From Methylobacterium sp. (GTDB taxonomy: Bacteria; Pseudomonadota; Alphaproteobacteria; Rhizobiales; Beijerinckiaceae), in contig JAJKJG010000309.1 of assembly GCA_021154065.1 (NCBI GenBank), positions 1 through 12,248 on the forward strand: DNA of 12,248 nucleotides. The letters are read 5' to 3'. Within the stretch, counting starts at the first letter, position 1. Every line of letters begins with the position of its first letter. The notes below the pieces were generated by a model, which was not told the origin of the DNA, did no database searches, and saw only the letters and a list, made by a program, of their open reading frames with translations. Both the position numbers and the translations under genes were made by a program. Shown here piece by piece: positions 5,887 through 12,248 of the stretch.

Positions 5887-6853
5887 GGCTGGCGAGCGTG
5901 CGTACCAGCCGGCTTTCTTAAGCGCCCTGACCTTTCACAAATATAAAATAGTTCACAATACAAGCCATAATTCGCTAGAACTAGGAAAGGATGTGATCGC
6001 ACGCGCGCCAAACGGAGATCTCATCGCCTTCCAACTGAAGGGTAATCCCGGTACTCGGCTCACCATGGGTCAGTGGCATGAGATTTATCCCCAAGTCATA
6101 CAGCTTGTCACGATGCCCCTCGCTGCACTGCTGTCGGGAAAGAAAACTGCTCACCACCGACCTATCTTGGTCACCAACGGAGAAGTGGAAGAGGACGTCC
6201 AATCAGCGATCTCGGCGTTCAATTCCACCTTTGTTCCGCAGTACGCATCAGCGCTCCCTCTCGAACTTTGGACCCGCGGCACTCTCATTCGTTTGCTTGC
6301 AGACGCGGCTGCTGCGGTTTGGCCGGCAAATCTGAGCACGCAGATCGAATTGCTCCGAGCCGCCGCTAGCGGCGGAAAAGAATCAATTTCAGCTAGGATC
6401 ATTACCGCGGTGGCGACGGGTGCTCTCGGTTGGACAGATGATCGGCCCTCGACTGCCCGATCGATCGAACGTGTGGCTGGGCTCGGCACCATCGGTTCCA
6501 TCCTTTCAGGTCAACACGCCCAGGTGGGAAATCTCTTCGAGGTAATCAAAACGAAAGCAATTATCCTCGGTATAGTTGCAGGATTCTTTTATAAACATAG
6601 CTTCAACACGAAAAAACATAGCTATTTATATGATTTGCTACGTCACGAATTGTTTACAACACTTGCGACTTATGCGGAGCAAATATCTATCAAGTTTCGG
6701 GACCAGCCATTCGTAAACGAGGACATATTTGCAGAATTTGGAATTCAGCATGCGCGGAAGATGATGGTCCTGGCCCTTCTTGCGGTACACGCCTTGGAGA
6801 AGCACGGGGAAAACGTTTCCTCCAACATTGGGACATGCTTTTGCAACGTATAG
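5840..6853 (+). CDS. Mrr-like PD-(D/E)xK nuclease, N-terminal 337 aa of a frameshifted gene
   Basis: Second gene of the island. Residues ~5-115 look like a restriction-endonuclease-like domain: a helix with E19 (DRAGERAYQPAFLSAL), a strand (YKIVHN), LGKDVIA with D51, then LIAFQLKGN with Q65 and K67. This spacing fits the D...(E/Q)xK site of Mrr-type enzymes. The following WHEIYPQVIQLVTMPL, HRPILVTNGEVEEDV and LPLELWTRGTLIRLL are the helix/strand pattern seen in defence-associated nucleases with substrate-specifying C-termini. The remainder is helical, with a hydrophobic stretch TKAIILGIVAGFFY. The last residues (SSNIGTCFCNV) are probably out of frame: real coding sense moves to another frame near 6806-6853. 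Start ATG 5840 lies inside the previous gene, with no strong ribosome site, so coupling is likely. DNA or RNA cleavage is inferred, not shown. Confidence 0.65.
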   Translation: MSSSELVKWIEIWLDRAGERAYQPAFLSALTFHKYKIVHNTSHNSLELGKDVIARAPNGDLIAFQLKGNPGTRLTMGQWHEIYPQVIQLVTMPLAALLSGKKTAHHRPILVTNGEVEEDVQSAISAFNSTFVPQYASALPLELWTRGTLIRLLADAAAAVWPANLSTQIELLRAAASGGKESISARIITAVATGALGWTDDRPSTARSIERVAGLGTIGSILSGQHAQVGNLFEVIKTKAIILGIVAGFFYKHSFNTKKHSYLYDLLRHELFTTLATYAEQISIKFRDQPFVNEDIFAEFGIQHARKMMVLALLAVHALEKHGENVSSNIGTCFCNV

Positions 6854-7460
6854 ATTTTCCGTTCCTCAACGGAGAGGGGATTGTACCTGCATTCTTGGTC
6901 GTGTTTTGGGTTAAGGAGCAGCTGCAGGCCGGGTATCAGAATGACCAGGAACTCAAGAGTGTTCTTTACACGATTATAACGGGGGCCATCAAAGGTGAAT
7001 TGATCTCTTCCTATTATGATTTGAACGAGGTGATCTTGGCGCGGTACAAAGAGTACCTCGGGCGCCAGTGGCACCCTGTCGACCTCGATCAACGCAACAG
7101 AATGTCGCAATTCGCGCACGGCCTAACGCTCTTACTTGTAAGACGAAATTGGAAACAGACCGTAAGACAATTTTGGACTGATGTGACGCGCATCCTAACG
7201 CAAATGCAGAACTCCAGGATCCGAGCGAATTTGCGTTTTTCCGGTCCGAGAAGTCGATCGAGCTTACAAAGGCCGCGGAAATCCCTGAGACCTGGACTGG
7301 CCTTATCGAAAAAGCCAGCCGGGCGATTCAACCTAATCTCCCCCCGCTCCTGGCGCAGGATCCGACCTTAGTATCCTTATTGACCGTGTTTTTGCCTTAC
7401 CGGTGTACGGAGGACCTACTGCTCTGGCTGGACCGGCAATTTACCAAAACCTGGTACTAA
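6835..7460 (+). pseudogene. C-terminal remainder of the nuclease gene, split over two further frames
   Basis: This stretch continues the preceding gene. From about 6815 to 7200 the coding-like frame is the one containing ATG 6835 (MLLQRIDFPFLNGEGIVPA then FLVVFWVKEQLQAGYQND), shifted by -1 relative to the upstream frame. That frame stays open to 7371, but after about 7200 it turns into an R/S/P-rich shadow. Good protein sense resumes in the third frame, again shifted by -1: from 7200 it reads ANAELQDPSEFAFFRSEKSI and finishes LLLWLDRQFTKTWY at TAA 7458-7460 (86 codons, no internal stop, no start codon of its own). Both changes look like loss of one base. One could lie in the GGGGAAAA run at 6806-6813, where adding a base gives KHGGKRFLQHWDMLLQRIDF. 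Either the gene is decayed or the sequence has two errors; independent translation from ATG 6835 by reinitiation is a weaker alternative. Confidence 0.65.
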
Positions 7461-7484
7461 CGTGCGGTGATTAGGTCTAAATCG

Positions 7485-7507
7485 ACGACGAGCTTGGCTA
7501 TCGTCGT
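7485..7507. terminator. Hairpin after the island genes, possible terminator
   Basis: ACGACGA (7485-7491) and TCGTCGT (7501-7507) are exact 7-bp arms around a 9-nt loop, 24 nt after the last island stop codon. No T-run follows (TGGTGTGG), so intrinsic termination is uncertain; it could equally be a protein-binding site near the island edge. Confidence 0.3.
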
Positions 7508-7540
7508 TGGTGTGGTCGGACCGCCACAGCAGATCGAAGC

Positions 7541-7569
7541 TTGACTCCGTAGCCGCGATCACATATATA
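7541..7569 (+). promoter_or_regulatory. Near-consensus sigma-70 promoter before the HTH gene
   Basis: TTGACT (7541-7546), exactly 17 nt, TATATA (7564-7569). This is the best promoter match in the window. The expected transcription start is at about 7576-7577, the position of the ATG, so translation would be leaderless unless a later start codon (ATG 7664) is used. Confidence 0.6.
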
Positions 7570-7576
7570 TTCCTAC

Positions 7577-8335
7577 ATGACCGCTGCCGCACCCGCCTCG
7601 TCCGAAACCCTCATCCTCCCCTTCCCGGTCCCGCGCACGCCGGCCTTCGACCGGCCGCCCGGCATGCGCGGGTCTCGGCTGCCGCATGATCCGGAGACGG
7701 TCGCGGTGGTGCGGCTGCTCTATGAGCGCACGACGCTGAGGCATCGCGAGATCGCGGCACAGGCCGGGGTCTCGAGGACCTCGGTGCATGGCTGGGCGCT
7801 TGCCGGGGGCTGGACGCGCCCGCCCGGCGCGCCGAAAAGTCACCAGCTCGGCCTGAACGGCCTGCCGGTGTCCCGGCTCAAGGGCCGCATGCTGGCGAAG
7901 CGCCTGCGCGACCTCGCCGAGGCCTATCTCGAGGAGATGGAGAAGGACTTCGACACGCGCGACGCCGAGAAGTGCGGCATCGTGCTCAATTTCCTGAAAG
8001 AAGCGAAGCTGCTCGAGCAGCGGCGCAAGCCGCGCCGGCCGCTCGCGGTGCGGGCCCGCTCGATCGCCGAGCGCTGGCTCGACCAGCTCGAGCGTGAGCC
8101 GGAGCCGATCCCCGACGTGCTCAATTGCGTCCTCAAGATGATCGAGATGGCGCGCGAGGAGGAGGCGGCGCTGCATCCGACCCGCCCGCCGAAGCCGGTG
8201 AAGGAGCGCCGGATTCCCTACAAGACCCGCAAGGCGATGGAGCCGAGCCCGCACCTGCCCGAGGCGATCGAAGAGGCGCGCCTCGCCGTGGCGGAGAACC
8301 GCGACCGGCGGCGGCGGGCAACGCGGCAAGGGTGA
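7577..8335 (+). CDS. Helix-turn-helix (terminase-small-subunit-like) DNA-binding protein
   Basis: 252-aa basic protein. Residues ~38-80 form a homeodomain-like HTH (DPETVAVVRLLYERTTLRHR, then EIAAQAGVSRTSVHGWALAGGW), the kind found in terminase small subunits and resolvase-like proteins. Residues ~100-150 are a charged helical region (LKGRMLAKRLRDLAEAYLEE), and the C-terminus is rich in P, K and R (PPKPVKERRIPYKTRKAM). No phage genes accompany it, so a true terminase role is unlikely; I see it as a small DNA-binding protein of unknown function. G+C and codon use are those of the backbone, which places it outside the island. ATG 7577 is used because of the upstream promoter, though no Shine-Dalgarno precedes it; ATG 7664 would still keep the HTH. 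A clear terminator follows. Confidence 0.75.
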   Translation: MTAAAPASSETLILPFPVPRTPAFDRPPGMRGSRLPHDPETVAVVRLLYERTTLRHREIAAQAGVSRTSVHGWALAGGWTRPPGAPKSHQLGLNGLPVSRLKGRMLAKRLRDLAEAYLEEMEKDFDTRDAEKCGIVLNFLKEAKLLEQRRKPRRPLAVRARSIAERWLDQLEREPEPIPDVLNCVLKMIEMAREEEAALHPTRPPKPVKERRIPYKTRKAMEPSPHLPEAIEEARLAVAENRDRRRRATRQG

Positions 8336-8380
8336 GCCGCCGGCCTCCCGGCACGCGCGAAATCAGCCCCGGACGCAGGA

Positions 8381-8416
8381 AAGCCGCCGATCCTGCCGGA
8401 TCCGGCGGCTTCCTTT
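8381..8416. terminator. Intrinsic, probably bidirectional terminator
   Basis: AAGCCGCCG (8381-8389) pairs exactly with CGGCGGCTT (8403-8411), with further pairing of GATCC/GGATCC in the loop; CCTTTC follows on the plus strand and GGAAA precedes it. It lies between two convergent genes (stops at 8335 and 8440), so it can serve both. Confidence 0.75.
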
Positions 8417-8439
8417 CGGGAGACTGAACTTGACGCTGG

Positions 8440-8625
8440 TTAGTGGATCACCCGGTTGCCGTTGCCGCGCAGCTTGGTGATCTCGTCCTTCAGCTGGAGC
8501 TTTCGTCGCTTGAGTTCCGCTATCTTGAGGTCATCGATGGACGGGTGGCCCATGGCGTCCTGAATTTCCCGTTCGAGCGCCTGGTGTTTCCGTTCAAGCT
8601 CGCCCAGATGCATCTGCAGCGACAT
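8440..8625 (-). CDS. DUF465 (YdcH-like) small coiled-coil protein, copy 1
   Basis: 61-aa protein of the DUF465/YdcH family, function unknown. It is one helical hairpin: LGELERKHQALEREIQDAM (7-25), a short PSIDDLKIAELKRRKLQLKD linker and second helix, then EITKLRGNG. The frame is open upstream to 8733, but the true start is CAT 8623-8625, because AGGAGGG (8634-8640, minus strand) precedes it at good spacing and family similarity begins there. It is divergent from a second DUF465 gene 192 bp away and convergent with the HTH gene across a terminator. Confidence 0.88.
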   Translation of the reverse strand: MSLQMHLGELERKHQALEREIQDAMGHPSIDDLKIAELKRRKLQLKDEITKLRGNGNRVIH

Positions 8626-8633
8626 GCGTCGGT

Positions 8634-8640
8634 CCCTCCT
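8634..8640 (-). promoter_or_regulatory. Shine-Dalgarno fixing the DUF465 copy 1 start
   Basis: AGGAGGG on the minus strand, 8 nt before the ATG at 8625-8623. It decides for the 61-aa product over a 97-aa upstream reading whose N-terminus (MIPGDFAPHHDILAS) does not look like the family. Confidence 0.75.
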
Positions 8641-8817
8641 ATAGCTGTTCCGACAGCCCGGCATCATGCCACAACCGGGCGCGGCCGTCGACGCCAAAAT
8701 GTCATGGTGCGGTGCAAAATCACCAGGAATCACAGGCGCCGCGCTTGCCCCTCCGGACGCCCGGGCGCATAGTCCCGGGCCTCACCCGACACTACGCAGC
8801 GGCACCGCGGAGCCAGG

Positions 8818-9036
8818 ATGGCGCCTCAACTGAGCGATGAGGAAATCGTTGAGTTCGAGGCCGAGCTCGCCCGCCTGAAGGAAGAGCACCGCGACCTCGA
8901 CGGCGCCATCGAGGCGCTGTTGCGGATGGTCGCCGGCGACCAGCTCCAGATCCAGCGCCTGAAGAAGCGCAAGCTCGTCCTCAAGGACCGCATCTCCTAC
9001 CTCGAGGACCAGCTCACCCCCGACATCATCGCCTGA
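8818..9036 (+). CDS. DUF465 (YdcH-like) small coiled-coil protein, copy 2
   Basis: 72-aa acidic helical protein of the same family as the divergent gene at 8440-8625. The shared core is the second helix: copy 2 reads QIQRLKKRKLVLKDRISYLE (45-64), copy 1 IAELKRRKLQLKDEITKL. The first helix is EEIVEFEAELARLKEEHRDL (8-27), and a longer insert (EALLRMVAGD) follows. Function is unknown; the family probably forms coiled-coil dimers. ATG 8818 is preceded by GGAG/CCAGG, a modest ribosome site. The gene ends 22 nt before the convergent GGDEF gene. Confidence 0.85.
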   Translation: MAPQLSDEEIVEFEAELARLKEEHRDLDGAIEALLRMVAGDQLQIQRLKKRKLVLKDRISYLEDQLTPDIIA

Positions 9037-9058
9037 GGGGCGCGCGCCGGGCGGCCGG

Positions 9059-9673
9059 TCAGGCGCGCCGCTCCCGGCGCTCGGCCTTCTGGCGGTACAT
9101 CGCCTGGTCGGCCCGCATCAGCGCCTGCTCGGGGGTGTCCGCCGCCTCGAGCGCCGCGACGCCGATCGAGGTCGAGAGCGTCAGGGTCAGGCCGGCGACC
9201 TGCAGCGGCGTGCCGGCGACCATCGCCCGCAGCGACGCCGCCTTGGCGTTCGCGGTGTCCTCGTCGACCTGCCACAGGATCAGCGCGAACTCGTCGCCGC
9301 CGAGCCGGCCGAGGCAGTCCGAGGAGCGGATATTGCTGCGCAGGAGGCCCGCGAGATGCTCGAGCGCGCGGTCGCCGACCTCGTGGCCATAGGTGTCGTT
9401 GATCGGCTTGAAGCGGTCGAGGTCCGACATCAGGAGCGCGATCGGGGTATCGTAGCGGGCCCGGTAGGCGATCGCCCGCGACAGGTCGCGCATGAAGCCG
9501 CGGCGGTTGAGGAGGCCGGTGAGCGGGTCCTCGAGGGCGAGGCTCTCGAGCGTCGCGGCGTGGCTGCGCATCTCCTCGAGCTCGCCGGCGAGCCGCTCGA
9601 GCTCGGTCCTGAGCTCGCTCACCTCCTCGCGCAGGTCGTCCTTCGGGGCTTTGAGGGCGCTCGCGCGCATCAT
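9059..9673 (-). CDS. GGDEF-domain diguanylate cyclase
   Basis: 204-aa protein that should make cyclic di-GMP from two GTP. A short N-terminus leads into a coiled coil (residues ~11-46, DDLREEVSELRTELERLAGE), which probably drives dimerisation. The GGDEF domain follows: DPLTGLLNRRGF (49-60), MSDLDRFKPINDTYGHEVGD (82-101) and RLGGDEFALIL with the active GGDEF at 125-129. The inhibitory I-site RxxD is present as R116-S-S-D119, exactly 5 residues before GGDEF, so product feedback is likely. No sensor or membrane domain is visible, so it is soluble or works with a partner. The frame is open upstream to 9814, but that would overlap purE; I chose the ATG at 9673-9671 (a second ATG follows at once). 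Confidence 0.9.
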   Translation of the reverse strand: MMRASALKAPKDDLREEVSELRTELERLAGELEEMRSHAATLESLALEDPLTGLLNRRGFMRDLSRAIAYRARYDTPIALLMSDLDRFKPINDTYGHEVGDRALEHLAGLLRSNIRSSDCLGRLGGDEFALILWQVDEDTANAKAASLRAMVAGTPLQVAGLTLTLSTSIGVAALEAADTPEQALMRADQAMYRQKAERRERRA

Positions 9674-9719
9674 GGCAAATCCGTTGGTGACGGGCGGAAC
9701 GGCCCAATGAGCCAGTATC

Positions 9720-9748
9720 TTGCCTGCGGGTAAAGGCTTCGCTATGCC
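9720..9748 (+). promoter_or_regulatory. Candidate purEK promoter
   Basis: TTGCCT (9720-9725), 17 nt, TATGCC (9743-9748) in the 109-bp gap between the divergent GGDEF gene and purE. Transcription would start at about 9755, leaving a leader of about 28 nt containing the ribosome site GGAG (9773-9776). Confidence 0.4.
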
Positions 9749-9782
9749 GACCGCTCGCCTTTGAAGCGTAGCGGAGTGGGGC

Positions 9783-10283
9783 ATGGCCGGGCCGGCGCCC
9801 GTGGCGATCATCATGGGCAGCCAGTCCGATTGGGCGACGATGCGGCACGCGGCCGAGACCCTCGACGCGCTCGGCGTCGGCTACGAGGCGCGCATCGTCT
9901 CGGCGCACCGCACGCCCGACCGGCTCTACGGCTTCGCCAAGGGCGCCAAGGCCGCAGGCGTCAAGATCGTCATCGCCGGGGCCGGCGGCGCCGCCCATCT
10001 TCCCGGCATGGCCGCTGCGATGACGCCGCTGCCGGTGTTCGGCGTGCCGATCGAATCGAAGGCGCTGTCGGGCCAGGACAGCCTCTATTCGATCGTCCAG
10101 ATGCCGGCCGGCGTGCCGGTCGGGACGCTTGCCATCGGCAAGGCCGGCGCGATCAACGCCGCGCTTCTTGCCGCGGCCGTGCTGGCGCTCGCCGACCCGG
10201 CCCTCGCCGACCGGCTCGACGCCTGGCGAGCCCGGCAGAGCGAGGCCGTGGCCGAGCGGCCGGCGGACGAAGCCCCGGCGTGA
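9783..10283 (+). CDS. purE: N5-carboxyaminoimidazole ribonucleotide mutase
   Basis: PurE converts N5-CAIR to CAIR in de novo purine synthesis, with PurK supplying the substrate. The 166-aa protein has all class I PurE motifs: [12 protein letters not shown] (9-20), the catalytic SAHRTP (40-45), [13 protein letters not shown] (64-76), [20 protein letters not shown] (87-106) and [20 protein letters not shown] (107-126). The start ATG 9783 has GGAG 6 nt upstream. Its stop overlaps the purK GTG start as GTGA (10280-10283), so the two are a coupled operon. The C-terminal tail ([14 protein letters not shown]) is variable. Confidence 0.97.
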   Translation: MAGPAPVAIIMGSQSDWATMRHAAETLDALGVGYEARIVSAHRTPDRLYGFAKGAKAAGVKIVIAGAGGAAHLPGMAAAMTPLPVFGVPIESKALSGQDSLYSIVQMPAGVPVGTLAIGKAGAINAALLAAAVLALADPALADRLDAWRARQSEAVAERPADEAPA

Positions 10284-11359
10284 TCGACCCCGGAGGCACC
10301 CTCGGCATCGTCGGCGGCGGGCAGCTCGGGCGCATGATCGCGCTCGCGGCCGCCCGCTACGGCCTCGCGACGCACGTCTACAGCCCCGAGCCCGACAGCC
10401 CCGCCTTCGCGGTCGCCTGCCGGCATACCCGCAAGGCCTACGACGACGAGGCGGCGCTCATCGCCTTCGCCGACGCGGTCGACGTGATCACCTACGAGTT
10501 CGAGAACGTCCCCCGCCGCACCGCCGAGATCCTCAGGCAGCGAAAGCCGCTGCGGCCGGGCGTCGAGGCGCTGGCGACGACGCAGGACCGCTTCGCCGAG
10601 AAGAGCTTCGTCGCCGGGCTCGGCATCGCGACGGCGCCGTTCCGCGCCGTCGGCGGCGAAGCCGACCTTGCCGACGCCCTCGCCGAGATCGGCCGGCCGG
10701 CGGTGCTTAAAACCCGCCGCTTCGGCTATGACGGCAAGGGCCAGGTCATGATCCGGCCCGAGACGGCGGCCGCGGACGCCTGGCGGACGCTACGCGGCGC
10801 GCCGTGCATCCTCGAGGGCTTCGTCGCCTTCGAGCGCGAGGTGTCGGTGGTGGCGGCGCGCACCGCCGAGGGCGGCTTTGCCGCCTACGATCTCTGCGAC
10901 AACAGCCACCGCGACCACATCCTCGACGTCACCCGCGTCCCGGCCGGGGTCTCGAGCGACACCGAGCGCGAGGCGATCGCGATCACCGAGAGGATCGCCG
11001 AGGCGCTCGATTATGTCGGCGTGCTCGCGGTCGAGATGTTCGTCGTCCGCCAGGGCGGCGAGGAGGCGGTCGTCGTCAACGAGATCGCGCCGCGGGTGCA
11101 CAATTCCGGCCATTGGACGATCGAGGGCGCCGTGACCTCGCAATTCGAGCAGCATGTCCGCGCCGTCTGCGGCTGGCCGCTCGGCTCGCCGGAGCGCCTC
11201 GGCCGGATCGAGATGCAGAACCTCATCGGCCACGCGGCAGACGGCTGGCGCGAGCTCCTCGCCCGCCGCGACACGCATGTCCACCTCTATGGCAAGGCCG
11301 AAGCCCGGCCGGGGCGCAAGATGGGCCATCTCACGCGCGTTCGGCCCGAGCGCGGCTGA
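10280..11359 (+). CDS. purK: N5-carboxyaminoimidazole ribonucleotide synthase
   Basis: ATP-grasp enzyme that makes N5-CAIR from AIR, bicarbonate and ATP, the step before PurE. Starting at the GTG that overlaps the purE stop gives 359 aa, the normal size, and the canonical beginning [20 protein letters not shown] (5-24). Further landmarks are TYEFENVP (71-78), [12 protein letters not shown] (144-155), the ATP-grasp region [17 protein letters not shown] (178-194), the metal-binding [18 protein letters not shown] (267-284) and [16 protein letters not shown] (287-302). Frame reading upstream of the GTG belongs to the purE antisense frame and is not used. The convergent deoxyribosyltransferase gene ends 30 nt downstream, with no obvious terminator between. 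Confidence 0.97.
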   Translation: MIDPGGTLGIVGGGQLGRMIALAAARYGLATHVYSPEPDSPAFAVACRHTRKAYDDEAALIAFADAVDVITYEFENVPRRTAEILRQRKPLRPGVEALATTQDRFAEKSFVAGLGIATAPFRAVGGEADLADALAEIGRPAVLKTRRFGYDGKGQVMIRPETAAADAWRTLRGAPCILEGFVAFEREVSVVAARTAEGGFAAYDLCDNSHRDHILDVTRVPAGVSSDTEREAIAITERIAEALDYVGVLAVEMFVVRQGGEEAVVVNEIAPRVHNSGHWTIEGAVTSQFEQHVRAVCGWPLGSPERLGRIEMQNLIGHAADGWRELLARRDTHVHLYGKAEARPGRKMGHLTRVRPERG

Positions 11360-11389
11360 CCGGCGAGGGGCGCACGCCCGGCCAGGCGC

Positions 11390-11995
11390 CTATCGCGTCC
11401 CGGCGCCCGCCGCCGGCGCGATCCCGGTCGCGAATTCCCGGGCCGCCATCCGCAGGCAAGCCTCAAAGCCGTCAAGCGCCGCGAACAGCTCGTCGGCGCG
11501 CGCCTCGAACCGGATCAAGGGGCGCCCCTGCTCGGCCAGACAGGCGTCGATCATCAGATTGTCGGCGTTCCCGAAATCCTCGACCGACATCAGCGACGGG
11601 TCGCGCCAAGCCTCGCCGGTAGGGTCGCGGCGCACCTCGAAGCTGGTCCGGACCCGGGCGAGCAGATCCTCGGTCCGGTTCGTGTAGCCGAAGGCCGCCT
11701 TGCCCAAGGCCGAGAGAAACCCGAGCTCGAATACCGTGCCGACGTCGGCGCTCGGGCCCCGGAACGGCGTCAGATTGAAGATGCCGCCGTCGGCGGCGCG
11801 GATCATCGCGATATTGGCCCGATAGATCACGCGATCGACGGCTTCGCCGGGGCGCGGCGAGACTTCGTTGTCGAAGGGATACAACCCCTCGATCCCGTAC
11901 CGCGCGCACAAGTCTTTCTTGATCCTGCCGATCTCGATCGCCTCCGGCAGGAAGACCTCCGGTCCGGCCAGATAGAGCTTGGGCCTCGCCGTCAT
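11390..11995 (-). CDS. Nucleoside 2-deoxyribosyltransferase-like protein
   Basis: 201-aa protein of the nucleoside 2-deoxyribosyltransferase family, whose members cleave or exchange the base of deoxynucleosides and related nucleotides; the exact substrate is unknown. The N-terminal strand LYLAGPEVFLPEA (7-19), the region NIAMIRAADGGIFNLTPFRG (61-80) and SADVGTVFELGFLSALGK (82-99), with D84 and the probable nucleophile E90, are family hallmarks. EDFGNADNLMID (139-150) supplies the conserved distal asparagine region. Length is somewhat above the minimal family size of about 150 aa because of an insert around residues 105-140. A GGAGAG ribosome site (minus strand, about 7 nt upstream) supports the ATG at 11995-11993. 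Salvage of nucleosides would suit the neighbouring purine genes, but the two units are convergent. Confidence 0.88.
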   Translation of the reverse strand: MTARPKLYLAGPEVFLPEAIEIGRIKKDLCARYGIEGLYPFDNEVSPRPGEAVDRVIYRANIAMIRAADGGIFNLTPFRGPSADVGTVFELGFLSALGKAAFGYTNRTEDLLARVRTSFEVRRDPTGEAWRDPSLMSVEDFGNADNLMIDACLAEQGRPLIRFEARADELFAALDGFEACLRMAAREFATGIAPAAGAGTR

Positions 11996-12106
11996 GCCGT
12001 CTCTCCGCCGCGCGCTGTCAAACTAGGCGTCAAACCGGGGGAAAGCGCAAGGATCGCCGCGCCGCACGCCTTGCGCCCGCGGCTGTGGCCGAAGTAGCCT
12101 CAACCC

Positions 12107-12120
12107 CAGGTCGAGACCTG
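12107..12120. promoter_or_regulatory. Short inverted repeat upstream of the last gene
   Basis: CAGGTC-GA-GACCTG: exact 6-bp arms with a 2-nt centre, 30 nt before ATG 12151, in a 155-bp intergenic region between divergent genes. It could be an operator; there is no second copy to support it. Confidence 0.25.
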
Positions 12121-12150
12121 TATTTCGCTCAAAGGCGGGGGGGGCGAGCG

Positions 12151-12248
12151 ATGCCTGACGAGGTGACGCCCAAGGAAAAGCGCGGACGCGTGGTCGACCA
12201 CGCCAAGCGGCTGTACAGCATCGTGGTCGGCCTGGCGGTGGCCGAGGC
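12151..12248 (+). CDS. N-terminal fragment of an unidentified protein
   Basis: Only 32 codons lie in the window. The reading from ATG 12151 begins MPDEVTPKEKRGRVVDHAKR and becomes hydrophobic (LYSIVVGLAVAEA), which suggests a short charged cytoplasmic N-terminus followed by a first membrane helix. The family cannot be named from this. A run of eight G (12137-12144) stands before the start and may serve as ribosome site. The gene diverges from the deoxyribosyltransferase gene. Confidence 0.55.
   Translation, partial: MPDEVTPKEKRGRVVDHAKRLYSIVVGLAVAE

Noticed and set aside
6800..6860. Programmed -1 frameshift instead of decay in the nuclease gene
   Set aside because: No proper X-XXY-YYZ slippery heptamer in the reading frame was found at GGGGAAAAC or at TGCTTTTGC, and a second independent frameshift would still be needed near 7200.
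5129..7455. AAAACTGGT after csaA (5129-5137) and AAAACCTGGT at the end of the island (7446-7455) as possible flanking direct repeats
   Set aside because: They differ by one base in length, are only about nine bases long, and the right copy lies inside the coding end of the broken nuclease gene. Chance is sufficient; no tRNA or integrase supports an attachment site.
8997..9998. 333-codon open frame on the minus strand overlapping the GGDEF gene and purE
   Set aside because: Its R/P/G-rich product is an out-of-frame shadow of the GGDEF gene, and its upper end lies antisense to purE.
4..12120. CAGGTCTCGACC at 4-15 resembles the reverse complement of the inverted repeat at 12107-12120
   Set aside because: The left copy is inside the conserved coding sequence of the methyltransferase, and a 12-base match of this composition can occur by chance.

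Overview
The window is chromosomal DNA with very high G+C. Its gene set (lgt with a MidA-type methyltransferase, ubiK, ybjN, proC, csaA, two DUF465/YdcH genes, purEK) suggests an alphaproteobacterium, most likely in the Hyphomicrobiales (Rhizobiales). That assignment rests on protein style, gene order and composition read by eye, not on a database search.

Layout: positions 1-1093 (minus strand) hold the start of a MidA/NDUFAF7-type methyltransferase and lgt, overlapping by GTGA. Diverging from lgt are ubiK (1198), a ybjN-domain gene (1776) and proC (2289). Next comes a two-gene toxin-antitoxin module of the HigB/Gp49 plus XRE type (3153-3775), with a perfect inverted repeat touching the toxin start codon, and then a TetR-like regulator (3849). 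Palindromic repeats of the REP/BIME kind fill 4581-4770 and end six bases before csaA (4777).

Positions ~5140-7570 are an island of much lower G+C with different codon use. It carries a 211-aa protein I do not recognise and, overlapping it by 47 nt, a gene whose N-terminus looks like a PD-(D/E)xK (Mrr-like) nuclease. That second gene is broken. Its coding sense continues through two frame changes, near 6806-6853 and 7182-7215, and ends only at TAA 7458-7460; the last 86 codons have no start codon of their own. Restored, the protein would be about 540 aa. This pair is the best candidate here for an undescribed, probably defence-related, system, but this copy is probably decayed unless the sequence contains errors.

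After the island the high-G+C backbone resumes. It has a helix-turn-helix protein (7577) with a near-consensus promoter abutting its start codon, a bidirectional terminator, a divergent pair of small DUF465 coiled-coil genes (8440-8625 minus, 8818-9036 plus), a GGDEF diguanylate cyclase with an intact I-site (minus), and the purE-purK operon diverging from it. The window closes with a nucleoside 2-deoxyribosyltransferase-like gene (minus) and the start of an unidentified gene at 12151.

The backbone genes are mostly housekeeping: lipoprotein maturation, ubiquinone synthesis, proline and purine synthesis, and secretion chaperoning. The toxin-antitoxin module, the repeats and the low-G+C island are the accessory parts. 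No tRNA, rRNA, CRISPR array, transposase or integrase was seen.
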